The translations under genes were made by a program, and so were the position numbers. From assembly GCA_900551295.1 (NCBI GenBank), contig URVJ01000005.1, positions 1-64,000 of the forward strand: DNA of 64,000 bases, read 5' to 3'. The notes beneath the pieces were generated by a model. The model did not search any database. It was not told the DNA's origin and saw nothing but the letters and a program-made list of their open reading frames with translations. Shown here in pieces: positions 1 to 8,171 of the stretch; position 1 is the first letter of the stretch, and each line of letters starts with the position of its first letter. This stretch comes from an uncultured Eubacteriales bacterium (GTDB lineage Bacteria > Bacillota > Clostridia > Oscillospirales > CAG-382).

Positions 1-1
1 C

Positions 2-832
2 CGCCTGCGCGGCACCCTGAACGTCTGCGCTGTCAAGGCTCCCGGCTTTGGCGACAGAAGAAAGGAAATGCTTACCGATATAGCTATCCTTACCGGCGGC
101 GAAGTAATTTCTTCCGATCTCGGACTTGAACTCAAGGATACCACAATGGCACAGCTCGGCAGAGCGCGTCAGGTAAAGGTAAATAAGGAAAATACCATTA
201 TCGTCGGCGGTGCCGGTGATGCTGACGCAATCAAGGGCAGAATCGGTCAGATCAAGGCAGCTATCGAAACAACAACTTCCGATTTCGATAAGGAAAAGCT
301 CCAGGAGAGACTTGCAAAGCTTTCCGGCGGCGTTGCCGTAATCAAGGTCGGCGCAGCTACCGAAACCGAAATGAAGGATAAGAAGCTCCGTATCGAGGAC
401 GCACTCAACGCTACACGCGCAGCAGTTGAAGAGGGTATAGTTCCCGGCGGCGGAACGGCGTTTGTAAACGTTATCCACGCTGTTGAAAATCTTGTTGCAA
501 CCGCAGAAGGCGACGAAAAGACCGGTATCAATATCGTTCTCAAGGCTCTCGAGGCTCCCGTTCGTCAGATTGCCGCAAACGCAGGTATGGACGGCTCGGT
601 AATCCTTGAAAAAATTAAGAATTCCGAGGCAGGAATCGGCTACGATGCATATAACGATAAGTATGTAAATATGGTTGATGCAGGTATCGTGGATCCTACA
701 AAGGTATCCCGTTCCGCACTCCAGAATGCAGCGTCAGTTGCATCTATGATTCTCACAACCGAAGCGCTTGTTGCGGATAAGCCCGAACCTCAGGCTGCAG
801 CTCCCGCAGCTCCGGCTCCCGGAATGTATTAA
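2..832 (+). CDS. groEL: Chaperonin GroEL, C-terminal part (5' end outside window)
   Basis: Partial 60 kDa chaperonin, the ATP-driven folding ring that works with GroES in the cytoplasm. The open frame runs in from the left edge without a start; it already reads RLRGTLNVCAVKAPGFGDRR, the conserved GroEL apical-domain segment, and continues through the intermediate and equatorial domains (EEGIVPGGG, then DPTKVSRSALQNAASVA). About half of the usual ~540 residues is present. The C terminus is Ala/Pro-rich (PAAPAPGMY) instead of the Gly-Gly-Met tail of many chaperonins, which is common in Clostridia. A strong hairpin terminator follows directly, so groEL closes its transcription unit. groES would be expected upstream, outside the window. 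Confidence 0.98.
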   Translation, partial: RLRGTLNVCAVKAPGFGDRRKEMLTDIAILTGGEVISSDLGLELKDTTMAQLGRARQVKVNKENTIIVGGAGDADAIKGRIGQIKAAIETTTSDFDKEKLQERLAKLSGGVAVIKVGAATETEMKDKKLRIEDALNATRAAVEEGIVPGGGTAFVNVIHAVENLVATAEGDEKTGINIVLKALEAPVRQIAANAGMDGSVILEKIKNSEAGIGYDAYNDKYVNMVDAGIVDPTKVSRSALQNAASVASMILTTEALVADKPEPQAAAPAAPAPGMY

Positions 833-854
833 TTCCTAAATTTAAGTGAATACT

Positions 855-884
855 GCCCCGGATTTGAAAGTCCGGGGCTTTGTG
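855..884 (+). terminator. Intrinsic terminator after groEL
   Basis: Perfect 8-bp stem GCCCCGGA/TCCGGGGC (855-862 with 871-878), 8-nt loop, then TTTGTGTTG. It lies about 20 bases after the groEL stop. Confidence 0.85.
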
Positions 885-980
885 TTGTAATTTTGCAGTA
901 TGATGTGCGCGTTTTTATGCCTGTGTTTTGTCAAAAAGTCATGAATGTCGTTTTTTGCACGGATTTTTTTGTAAAAGTAC

Positions 981-1008
981 TTGACAAATCCTTTTTCGGT
1001 GGTATAAT
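981..1008 (+). promoter_or_regulatory. Sigma-A type promoter of the trpXYZ leader
   Basis: Consensus -35 TTGACA (981-986) and -10 TATAAT (1003-1008), 16-bp spacer, immediately upstream of the T-box leader. Confidence 0.85.
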
Positions 1009-1017
1009 GGATGCATA

Positions 1018-1284
1018 AACCGTTGAAGAAGAGTAAGTAAGCAAGGCATTCAAGGTTTCAGAGAGCCGCTGGCGGTGGAAATGCGGTACGGAGAACTTGC
1101 CGAATGGACTTCTGAGGGCAGTCCGAAAAGAGTTTTTACTCTTAGTAGTACTGACGCAGATAGCACTGTGTTGACAAATGCGTATACATAGTCAGTGTAT
1201 GGCAGAGTGAGCGTAAAACGCTAACTTGGGTGGTACCGCAGGATTTTTACTCTTGTCCCAAATATAGGGATAAGAGTTTTTTTG
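1018..1284 (+). ncRNA. T-box leader, tryptophan specifier
   Basis: A tRNA-sensing leader that lets transcription pass its terminator only when uncharged cognate tRNA binds. Visible parts are the stem I AG-rich side (AGAGAGCCGCTGG near 1059-1071), the specifier region GAATGGAC with TGG at 1105-1107 followed by the usual purine and then CTGAG, the T-box core GGGTGGTACCGC (about 1228-1239), and an 11-bp terminator stem (1249-1259 with 1267-1277, one G-U pair) followed by seven T. TGG is the only Trp codon and the next gene is trpX, so sequence and context agree. The bulge reads UGGU; with a G73 tRNA-Trp this would be a G-U contact. Confidence 0.93.
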
Positions 1285-1318
1285 TTGTTCATGCACGTTT
1301 TTTGGGGAGGTAATACAG

Positions 1319-1351
1319 ATGAGAGTAAAACGATGGCAAAGCTTGGAATGA
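1319..1351 (+). CDS. Possible 10-codon leader peptide with one Trp codon
   Basis: Between the T-box terminator and trpX there is an ATG at 1319 preceded by GGGGAGG (1304-1310) at good spacing. It encodes MRVKRWQSLE and stops at 1351. This ribosome site is better than that of many real genes here, and the frame contains one tryptophan codon. It could be a translated upstream ORF, a spurious start in the trpX leader, or a remnant. No attenuator hairpin was recognised between it and trpX. Existence and function are inference. Confidence 0.35.
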   Translation: MRVKRWQSLE

Positions 1352-1417
1352 TTTTAAGCTTATCCGAATAAAACCAAAAAACATATTTCAATAATTATTT
1401 TTAAGGAGTCAATCATC

Positions 1418-2461
1418 ATGAAAAAGATATTTGCTTGTATTCTCGCAGCCCTCACAGTTTCCGCAATGCTCGCTTCCTGCGGCAATAATACCGTAAAGGA
1501 CACAAACGATACCAATGATAATAACAACGCAGTTACGGATAATTCCGGTTCCGATAACACCTCAGACGAAATAAAGGTCGGCGTTATACAGTACGTAAGC
1601 CACCCTTCGCTTGATAACTGCTATGCAGGTGTTGAGGCGGCACTCAATGCGTCCGATAAGAATATTAAAATCGACCGCCAGATAGGTTCTGACGCCGCTG
1701 CAGATTCCGACTGCGGAACATATGCCGCAAATATGGTTTCTCAGAAGTATGATATGATAGTTGCTATCGCAACACCCGCAGCGCTCAGCTCCGCGGCAGC
1801 TACCGACGGTACCGATATACCCGTTATATTCTGCGCTGTAAACGATCCCGTTGTGGCAGAGCTCGTTGAGAGCATGGAAAAGCCCGGATATGCCTGCACA
1901 GGTACTTCCGACGTCCTTGACCTTGAAGCTCAGGTAAACCTTATTCAGTCCATGCAGCCCGATGTAAAGAAAATCGGTATACTCTATACAACAAGTGAAG
2001 CAAACTCCATTTCCAACCTTGAAAGATTTAAGAAGATTTGCGCAGACCGCGATATTGAAGTTGTTGCAACAGGTATTCAGAATGACGCCGATATTCCGGC
2101 AGCAGCTACCGCGCTCGCTTCTCAGGTTGACTGCATAAATAACTTCACCGATAATAAAGTCGTAAATAACCTTACCGTTGTTCTCGACGCAGCAAATGAC
2201 GCAGGTATCCCCGTATACGGCTCCGAGGTTGAGCAGGTAAAGAACGGCTGTCTTGCAGCAGTTTCCATTGACTACGTAGCACTCGGCAAAGTTACCGGCG
2301 AGATGGCGCTTGATGTTCTTGACGGCGAAGACCCCGCAGAAATGGCAGTACGTACAATAACCGACGCAACACCCGTAGTAAATACCGAAGTCCTCGAAGC
2401 ACTCGGTATGACAATGCCCGAAAGCTACGAAAACGCCGAAACCGTTACTACCAATAAGTAA
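1418..2461 (+). CDS. trpX: Tryptophan ABC transporter substrate-binding lipoprotein
   Basis: Extracytoplasmic substrate-binding lipoprotein of the ABC_sub_bind (PF04392/COG2984) family. The signal peptide ends in a lipobox LASC with Cys21; a Asn/Asp/Thr-rich linker follows, then two alpha/beta lobes (KVGVIQYVSHPSLDN; VKKIGILYTTSEANS; IPVYGSEVEQVKNGCLA). The start has AAGGAG 10 bases upstream. It is the first gene after a Trp T-box and is followed by the matching permease and ATPase, the arrangement known as trpXYZ. Tryptophan specificity is inferred from the T-box; the fold alone would not give it. An indole or Trp-precursor substrate is possible. Confidence 0.88.
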   Translation: MKKIFACILAALTVSAMLASCGNNTVKDTNDTNDNNNAVTDNSGSDNTSDEIKVGVIQYVSHPSLDNCYAGVEAALNASDKNIKIDRQIGSDAAADSDCGTYAANMVSQKYDMIVAIATPAALSSAAATDGTDIPVIFCAVNDPVVAELVESMEKPGYACTGTSDVLDLEAQVNLIQSMQPDVKKIGILYTTSEANSISNLERFKKICADRDIEVVATGIQNDADIPAAATALASQVDCINNFTDNKVVNNLTVVLDAANDAGIPVYGSEVEQVKNGCLAAVSIDYVALGKVTGEMALDVLDGEDPAEMAVRTITDATPVVNTEVLEALGMTMPESYENAETVTTNK

Positions 2462-2541
2462 AAAGTCTGCAATTCAGATAAAACAATACCGGGGCGGTGA
2501 AGAGCCGTCCCGAATTTTAGCGAAAGGCTGTAAGTGATCAC

Positions 2542-3489
2542 ATGAACGCATTTTTGAACTCCGTACAGGTATTTTTGCAGGACGGATTTATGTATTCGAT
2601 ACTTGCAATGGGATATTTCATATCATATACAACGCTTGATTTTCCTGATCTTACCGTTGAAGGAACGGTGCTTTCGGGCGGCGTTGTGTTTGCACTGCTT
2701 GTAAGGGCGGGAGTAAATCCGTGGCTTGCGATGCTTTGCTCGTTTATAGCGGGCGCACTTTTGGGAAGTATAACGGGCTTGCTTAACGTAAAGCTTAAAA
2801 TACGTCCTCTGCTTTGCGGAATACTTGTTTCAACAGGACTTATTTCCGTAAACCTCGTCGCAAGCGTACTCGGCATGGGCGGAGACATAAAGGGCGAAGG
2901 CGCACTTACGACAATTCCTCTCGGAAGAACTGTACCCAATATATTCAGAGAATTTCCCGCAAATCTCATACCCGAAAAAGTCGGCGATGTTTCACTCAGA
3001 AAGCTTATTGTATTCTTTGCCGTTGCCGTAATATTCAAGATAATAATGGATCTGTATCTCAAAACCAAGAACGGACTGCTGCTCAGAGCTGCCGGAAATA
3101 ATCCGCAGTATGTCAAAATGCTTGCAAAAGATCCCGGAAATATGAAAATTCTCGGTCTTGCGGTAGGCAACGCATATGCGGCGGTAAGCGGCGCGCTCAT
3201 AGTTCAGAGCCGTGCAAACGTAAACCAGAGCATGGGTATAGGAATGATAGTAATAGGACTTGCGTCGCTTATTATCGGACTTTCGGTTTTCGGAAAAGTA
3301 TCCTTTATGAAACCAACGACAAAAGTAATCATAGGCGCGGTAATATATCAGGCTTGCCTTGTTGTAGCGTCGCTTGTCGGAATACCTTCGTCATATAATA
3401 AGCTGCTTATGGCTGTACTCTTTACTTTGGCGCTCGTGTTCAGCGACATTGCCGGAAAAAAGAGAGGAGGCGCACGTAAAAATGGTTGA
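2542..3489 (+). CDS. trpY: Tryptophan ABC transporter permease
   Basis: Inner-membrane permease of the COG4120 family, a branched-chain-permease-like fold. The 315-residue protein is almost entirely hydrophobic helices (about eight), with the polar loop SLRKLIVFF near the middle and a basic C terminus (GKKRGGARKNG). It overlaps the ATPase gene by 8 bases, a sign of translational coupling. It forms the channel of the TrpXYZ importer. Confidence 0.86.
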   Translation: MNAFLNSVQVFLQDGFMYSILAMGYFISYTTLDFPDLTVEGTVLSGGVVFALLVRAGVNPWLAMLCSFIAGALLGSITGLLNVKLKIRPLLCGILVSTGLISVNLVASVLGMGGDIKGEGALTTIPLGRTVPNIFREFPANLIPEKVGDVSLRKLIVFFAVAVIFKIIMDLYLKTKNGLLLRAAGNNPQYVKMLAKDPGNMKILGLAVGNAYAAVSGALIVQSRANVNQSMGIGMIVIGLASLIIGLSVFGKVSFMKPTTKVIIGAVIYQACLVVASLVGIPSSYNKLLMAVLFTLALVFSDIAGKKRGGARKNG

Positions 3490-4255
3490 GCTTAAAAACA
3501 TAGTAAAATACTTTAATAAAGGTACGGTTGACGAAGTAAAGCTCTTCGATAATTTCAACTTTAAGGTCGATAAAGGCGAGTTTGTTTCCGTAATCGGTTC
3601 AAACGGTTCGGGAAAGACCACAATGCTTAACCTAATCTGCGGCTCGCTTACTCCGGACGCAGGTCAGATACTTCTAAAAGATAAAGATATAACGCATAAG
3701 CCCGAATATAGGCGCGCAGCCAATATCGGACGTGTTTTCCAGGATCCGAGAGCAGGAACCTGTTCGGATCTTACGATAATCGAAAACATGGCTCTTGCGG
3801 ATAATAAGGGAAAAATTTTCGGACTCGGCAGCGCGGTTAGCAAAAAGCGTATCGCATATTATAAAGAACTGCTCAGTCAGTGCGAAATGGGACTTGAAAA
3901 CCGCATGAATGTCAAGGTCGGCAACCTTTCCGGCGGTCAGAGACAGGCGCTTGCGCTTGTAATCGCAAATATGACGGATATTGAACTGCTGATACTCGAT
4001 GAGCATACCGCAGCGCTCGATCCCAAAACCAGCGAAACAATAATGAAGCTTACCGAAAAGCTTGTCAGAGAGCGTAAGGTCACAACAATAATGGTAACGC
4101 ATAACCTGAGATTTGCCGTAGATTACGGCGACAGAATTGTGATGATGCATGAAGGAAAAGCCGTTATCGACGCCAAGGGCGAGGCAAAGCAAAAACTGGA
4201 AGTTTCGGATCTTCTCAAAAAATTCAATGAAATAAGCATTGAATGCGGTAACTGA
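3482..4255 (+). CDS. trpZ: Tryptophan ABC transporter ATP-binding protein
   Basis: ABC ATPase of the COG1101 family, 257 residues when started at the ATG at 3482, which has GGAGG 13 bases upstream and begins MVELKNIVKYF. An upstream in-frame start at 3374 would lie inside trpY and is rejected. Walker A GSNGSGKTT, Q-loop around RVFQDPRAG, signature LSGGQRQ, Walker B LLILDEHTA and the switch His in VTHNLRF are all present, so it should hydrolyse ATP. It is the last gene of the T-box-controlled unit. Confidence 0.88.
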   Translation: MVELKNIVKYFNKGTVDEVKLFDNFNFKVDKGEFVSVIGSNGSGKTTMLNLICGSLTPDAGQILLKDKDITHKPEYRRAANIGRVFQDPRAGTCSDLTIIENMALADNKGKIFGLGSAVSKKRIAYYKELLSQCEMGLENRMNVKVGNLSGGQRQALALVIANMTDIELLILDEHTAALDPKTSETIMKLTEKLVRERKVTTIMVTHNLRFAVDYGDRIVMMHEGKAVIDAKGEAKQKLEVSDLLKKFNEISIECGN

Positions 4256-4266
4256 ATAAAAAAATC

Positions 4267-4295
4267 ACGGCTGAGCGTAAAAGTTCAGCCGTTTG
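4267..4295. terminator. Bidirectional terminator between trpZ and the epimerase gene
   Basis: 8-bp stem ACGGCTGA/TCAGCCGT (4267-4274 with 4285-4292). On the plus strand it is followed by TTTG; on the minus strand by GATTTTTTTATTC, so it can end both convergent units. Confidence 0.8.
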
Positions 4296-4326
4296 TGTTG
4301 TATGTAATCTGTTTTTTAGATGATAA

Positions 4327-5169
4327 TTATATTTCTTTTCCCGCAAAGTACGCGGCGCATTGATGAAGTGCCTTTCTGTATGTGCTTTTTAAAGCCGGAG
4401 GGCATTTGCAGATATAGTCACCGCTTTCTATTGATACACAGCCGTCAAATCCGGTGTCTGCAAGAGCGTTTTTGAAAGACTCCCAGTCGATAGTGCCGTC
4501 AAAAGGTGCCGTGTGCGTGTCATAATAGCCCTTGTTGTCGTGTACGTGCATTACGGTCATGCGTTTTCCGAGAAGTTTAACCATTTCGGCACAGCTCTGA
4601 CCCGTTACGTTGGCATGACCCGTGTCAAAACATATCTTGAAATTCGGAAGATTAATTTCGTCCGTAAATTTAATGAGCGACGGTACGTCGGCTAAACTGT
4701 GGCTCTTTGTCGGCATATTTTCTATGCAAATGTTTACGCCGTATTCAAGCGCATATTCGCAAAGTCCGGTGAAATATTCTCTGTTTATGCGCACCGCATA
4801 TTCGGGTTCGCTCTCTGCCGCCCATTTGTACGGCATAACGGGGTGTACGACAAGATTTTTACATTCAAGCAATTTTGCCGCACGTACCGCAGTTTTCATG
4901 TATGAAAGGTTTTGAGCCCTTTTTTCGGGAGTTGTGTCGCATACGGGCCATGGACCGTGAACCTGTGAAAAGATAATTCCGCTGCTTTTTGCGTCGTCAA
5001 GCCGTTTTTTCAGTATCTCGGAAAATTTTTCTTCGCCGCAGCCGTATACTTCTCCGTTTGTGTCGCAAAGCATTTGTTCGTCCGTACAGTCAAATCCGTC
5101 TGCACGCATCTGTTTAAAGTCCGTAAAACCTTTTTCGGTGTATGCCGAAGTTCCAATTCCAGTTTTCAT
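4327..5169 (-). CDS. Sugar phosphate isomerase/epimerase family TIM-barrel protein
   Basis: 280-residue xylose-isomerase-like TIM barrel (AP endonuclease 2 family, PF01261/COG1082). It has the family's metal-site pattern: His in VVHPVMPY, Glu in INICIENMPTKS-type strand, Asp/His in ICFDTGHANV, His pair in VMHVHDNKG, and the terminal Glu in VSIESGDY. Such proteins isomerise or epimerise sugars or inositols with a divalent metal; the exact substrate cannot be read from the sequence. It stands alone with its own promoter and is divergent from the SulP gene. Confidence 0.82.
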   Translation of the reverse strand: MKTGIGTSAYTEKGFTDFKQMRADGFDCTDEQMLCDTNGEVYGCGEEKFSEILKKRLDDAKSSGIIFSQVHGPWPVCDTTPEKRAQNLSYMKTAVRAAKLLECKNLVVHPVMPYKWAAESEPEYAVRINREYFTGLCEYALEYGVNICIENMPTKSHSLADVPSLIKFTDEINLPNFKICFDTGHANVTGQSCAEMVKLLGKRMTVMHVHDNKGYYDTHTAPFDGTIDWESFKNALADTGFDGCVSIESGDYICKCPPALKSTYRKALHQCAAYFAGKEI

Positions 5170-5197
5170 TTTTCTCTCCTTCTAAAGCTTTTTTTAT

Positions 5198-5226
5198 ATT
5201 GTATAATAATTGCACTTTAAAGTCAA
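5198..5226 (-). promoter_or_regulatory. Promoter of the epimerase-like gene
   Basis: Minus strand: -35 TTGACT (plus 5221-5226), 17-bp spacer, -10 TACAAT (plus 5198-5203). Confidence 0.65.
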
Positions 5227-5302
5227 TAAGCTGTAAGAAAACATTGTTGCAATTTGCATAAAATTTTACCGTATTATTCCGAAATGACGTCTTTTTTGCG
5301 AA

Positions 5303-5331
5303 TTGATTACGGCACGGCAAAGTGATATAAT
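5303..5331 (+). promoter_or_regulatory. Promoter of the SulP transporter gene
   Basis: -35 TTGATT (5303-5308), 17-bp spacer, -10 TATAAT (5326-5331), about 40 bases before the start codon. Confidence 0.7.
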
Positions 5332-5372
5332 ATTTTTGAAGAAAAAGAAAAATAACGGAGCTTTGAAAAGAA

Positions 5373-7016
5373 ATGCAGACATTTAAACCGATGCTGTTTG
5401 ACGATCTTAAAAATTACAGCGCAAAACAGTTTTCAAAAGACGTAATATCCGGCATAATCGTTGCCGTAATAGCACTTCCGCTGTCCATTGCACTTGCAAT
5501 AGCGTCCGGAGTCGCACCCGAAGCCGGTATTTATACCGCTGTTGTTGCAGGATTTATAACCTCGCTTCTCGGCGGCAGCAGCGTGCAGATTGCAGGACCT
5601 ACCGCGGCTTTTGCCACAATAGTTGCAGGAATTGTTGCCAAAAAAGGACTTTCGGGACTTGCTCTCGCAACCGTCATTGCAGGAGTTCTGATTATAATTA
5701 TGGGCATATTCAAGCTCGGTAACCTTATTAAATTCATTCCGTTCTCGATTACCACCGGTTTTACCGCCGGCATTGCTCTTACGCTTGTCATAGGACAGCT
5801 CAAGGATTTTGCCGGAGTTAAGTATATGAACGGCGAATCTCCGATAGAATCGCTTGAAAAACTGAGCGCGTTTGTAAAGAATATTTCAACGGTAAACGTA
5901 AGCGCAATTATTGTCGGCGTCGTCTGCCTTGTGATACTCTTTGTAATGCCCAAATTCTTTGATAAGATTCCTGCGTCGCTTGTCGCGGTTGTTGTCGGTA
6001 CGGCAATGGTAAAGGGACTAGGCATGAACGTAAATACAATAGGAGATCTGTACAGCGTAAACAGCGGACTTCCGCATTTTGTATTGCCGGAATTTTCGTT
6101 TAAACTCGCCGCAGACGTAATGCCGGACGCTGTCACTATCGCTGTGCTTGCCGGAATAGAATCGCTCTTGTCCTGCGTTGTTGCGGACGGAATGACAGGC
6201 GGGCATCACCGTTCAAATACTGAGCTTATTGCCCAGGGCACGGCAAATATAGGCTCTGCATTATTCGGTGGAATACCTGCCACTGGCGCTATTGCAAGAA
6301 CTGCTGCAAATATTAAAAACGGTGGAAGAACTCCCGTTGCCGGCATGGTGCATTCCGTTGTGCTTGCCGCAGTGCTTGCCGCGCTCATGAAATACGCAGC
6401 TTTTATACCAATGCCTGCCATCGCGGCAATACTTATAAATGTCGCCTATAATATGTGCGGCTGGAAAACCTTTGTAAACCTTGTAAAGACTTCGCCCAAG
6501 AGCGACGTAATAGTTCTTGTTGCAACATTCCTTCTCACCGTAATTTTTGACCTTGTCGTTGCAATAGAAATAGGCGTAATAGCAGCCTGCATACTTTTCA
6601 TGAAACGAATGAGCGAGGAATCCGGAGTAAAGGGATGGAAATATTCTGAAACCGACGAAAACGATAAGCCGCTTATGAACGTGCCGTCATATGTCAGCGT
6701 ATTCGAGTTCAGCGGGCCCATGTTTTTCGCCGTTGCGAGCCAGATTTCAAATATAATCGTAAAACCCGGCATTTCCTGCGTGATTCTCCGAATGAGAGCC
6801 GTTCCGTCGCTCGATACCGACGCAATGAGAAGCCTTGAGACACTGATAAGCAAATGCTCGTCAAAGGGTGCTGCCGTTATCATGTCGCACGTAAATCCGC
6901 AGCCGCTTAAAGCCATGAAAAAATCGGGTTTGTACGAGCTTGTAGGCGCAGAAAACTTCTGTGCGGATATAAATTCCGCAATGCAGCGCGCAAAACAGCT
7001 TTCTCCCAAGCAGTAA
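5373..7016 (+). CDS. SulP-family anion permease with STAS domain
   Basis: 547-residue secondary transporter of the SLC26/SulP family. An N-terminal membrane domain of 10-14 helices (about residues 15-415) carries typical elements such as GIIVAVIALPLSIALAIASG and QIAGPTAAFATIV; a cytoplasmic STAS domain follows (about 435-545), with the SLDTDAMRSLE loop in the place of the anti-sigma-antagonist active loop. Substrates of the family include sulfate, bicarbonate and dicarboxylates; none is indicated here, and no sulfate-assimilation or carbonic-anhydrase gene lies beside it. Single gene with its own promoter. Confidence 0.9.
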   Translation: MQTFKPMLFDDLKNYSAKQFSKDVISGIIVAVIALPLSIALAIASGVAPEAGIYTAVVAGFITSLLGGSSVQIAGPTAAFATIVAGIVAKKGLSGLALATVIAGVLIIIMGIFKLGNLIKFIPFSITTGFTAGIALTLVIGQLKDFAGVKYMNGESPIESLEKLSAFVKNISTVNVSAIIVGVVCLVILFVMPKFFDKIPASLVAVVVGTAMVKGLGMNVNTIGDLYSVNSGLPHFVLPEFSFKLAADVMPDAVTIAVLAGIESLLSCVVADGMTGGHHRSNTELIAQGTANIGSALFGGIPATGAIARTAANIKNGGRTPVAGMVHSVVLAAVLAALMKYAAFIPMPAIAAILINVAYNMCGWKTFVNLVKTSPKSDVIVLVATFLLTVIFDLVVAIEIGVIAACILFMKRMSEESGVKGWKYSETDENDKPLMNVPSYVSVFEFSGPMFFAVASQISNIIVKPGISCVILRMRAVPSLDTDAMRSLETLISKCSSKGAAVIMSHVNPQPLKAMKKSGLYELVGAENFCADINSAMQRAKQLSPKQ

Positions 7017-7091
7017 TACAGCATAAATCTATGTTTTTGTCTTATATTTGACACGTACTTGTAAACAAAGCTTTAATTAGCTTGTTTGCGG

Positions 7092-7120
7092 TTGACGGTG
7101 TGCTTTGTTTATGGTAAAAT
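7092..7120 (+). promoter_or_regulatory. Promoter upstream of the radical SAM gene or a small RNA
   Basis: -35 TTGACG (7092-7097), 17-bp spacer, -10 TAAAAT (7115-7120). A terminator-like hairpin lies 60 bases downstream, before the next start codon. Confidence 0.65.
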
Positions 7121-7126
7121 ATTAAT

Positions 7127-7214
7127 AGAGAACAAACTATCCGGATTCTTTTCGCCGGACTTCGCACAAAAAAATTTCCCGGTCGGATCGTTAAAAACTT
7201 TCTGACCGTTTTTT
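7127..7214 (+). ncRNA. Candidate small RNA or attenuated leader
   Basis: From the promoter at 7092-7120, transcription would start near 7127 and meet a hairpin (7180-7187 with 7201-7208, 8 bp with one G-U pair) followed by six T (7209-7214). A second, smaller hairpin (7140-7144 with 7155-7159) precedes it. The product would be about 88 nt. It may be a free small RNA, a 5' attenuator for the radical SAM gene, or simply the terminator of the SulP transcript with a chance promoter. No known riboswitch class was recognised. Confidence 0.4.
7180..7214 (+). terminator. Intrinsic terminator before the radical SAM gene
   Basis: Stem CGGTCGGA/TCTGACCG with a 13-nt loop, followed by TTTTTT then GTATTTTTTT. 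It lies 27 bases before the ATG at 7242. Confidence 0.75.
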
Positions 7215-7241
7215 GTATTTTTTTACTTTCGGAGGAAATAT

Positions 7242-8135
7242 ATGCCGCAGACCGATGTAAACTCTATGTGCTTTGCCTGTCCGAGACGGTGCGGTACGGA
7301 ACGCGATAAAAAAACGGGTTTTTGCGGTGTCGGATACTCGTATAAAATCGCACGTGTCGGACTGCATGAATGGGAAGAACCCTGCATATCATACGGCAAA
7401 GGCTCGGGAACTGTATTTTTTTCGGGGTGTAATCTCGGCTGTGTGTTTTGCCAGAACAGTAAGATCTCGCACGGATATTCGGGAAAGTATATTGACGACG
7501 ACACTTTGCTTTATGAAATGCAAAGGCTCGAACAGCTCGGAGCCGTCAATATAAACCTTGTCACACCGTCGCACTATGCGTTTAAACTTCCGTCCGTGCT
7601 CGAAAAATTTAAAGAACACTCGGATTTACCTATTGTATATAATACAGGCGGATATGACAGCGTCACGACACTCCGTAATCTTTGCGGACTTGTGGATATA
7701 TATCTGCCGGATCTTAAATATTTTTCGTCCGCAATTTCGGCAAAGTATTCGGGTGCTTCCGATTATTTTGAAAAAGCGTTTGCAGCGATCCGTGAAATGC
7801 ACAGACAGACTGGGTATGCCGTTTTTGATGATGACGGGCATATGAAAAGCGGAATGTTGGTGCGTCACCTTATACTTCCGGGAATGTATCGGGACAGTTT
7901 TGCAGTGCTTGATGCGTTAAGCAGGGAATTTGACCCGCAAAGACTTCCGATAAGCCTTATGAGCCAGTATTTTCCGACAGACCGTGCACACGATTTTCCC
8001 GAGATAAACCGAAAGCTTACAACGCTTGAGTACGGCAAAGTCACGGATTATGCGCTGAAACTTGGCTTTGTGAAAGGATATGTCCAGGAGCGCACCTCGG
8101 CAAAAGAGGAATACGTCCCGGATTTCGACTATTGA
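7242..8135 (+). CDS. PflX-type radical SAM protein (COG1313)
   Basis: 297-residue radical SAM iron-sulfur protein related to pyruvate formate-lyase activating enzyme. The SAM-cluster motif C-x3-C-x2-C is seen in SGCNLGCVFCQN (about residues 65-76). An N-terminal Cys-rich segment (CFACPRRCGTERDKKTGFC) resembles the extra cluster region of PflX. The family is thought to activate or modify a partner enzyme, but the partner is unknown and no glycyl radical enzyme is in this window. Start has TCGGAGGAAA at good spacing. The terminator just upstream may control it. Confidence 0.85.
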   Translation: MPQTDVNSMCFACPRRCGTERDKKTGFCGVGYSYKIARVGLHEWEEPCISYGKGSGTVFFSGCNLGCVFCQNSKISHGYSGKYIDDDTLLYEMQRLEQLGAVNINLVTPSHYAFKLPSVLEKFKEHSDLPIVYNTGGYDSVTTLRNLCGLVDIYLPDLKYFSSAISAKYSGASDYFEKAFAAIREMHRQTGYAVFDDDGHMKSGMLVRHLILPGMYRDSFAVLDALSREFDPQRLPISLMSQYFPTDRAHDFPEINRKLTTLEYGKVTDYALKLGFVKGYVQERTSAKEEYVPDFDY

Positions 8136-8171
8136 ATTTAAATTATATAAAAAGGGAAGTGAGCTTGTATA

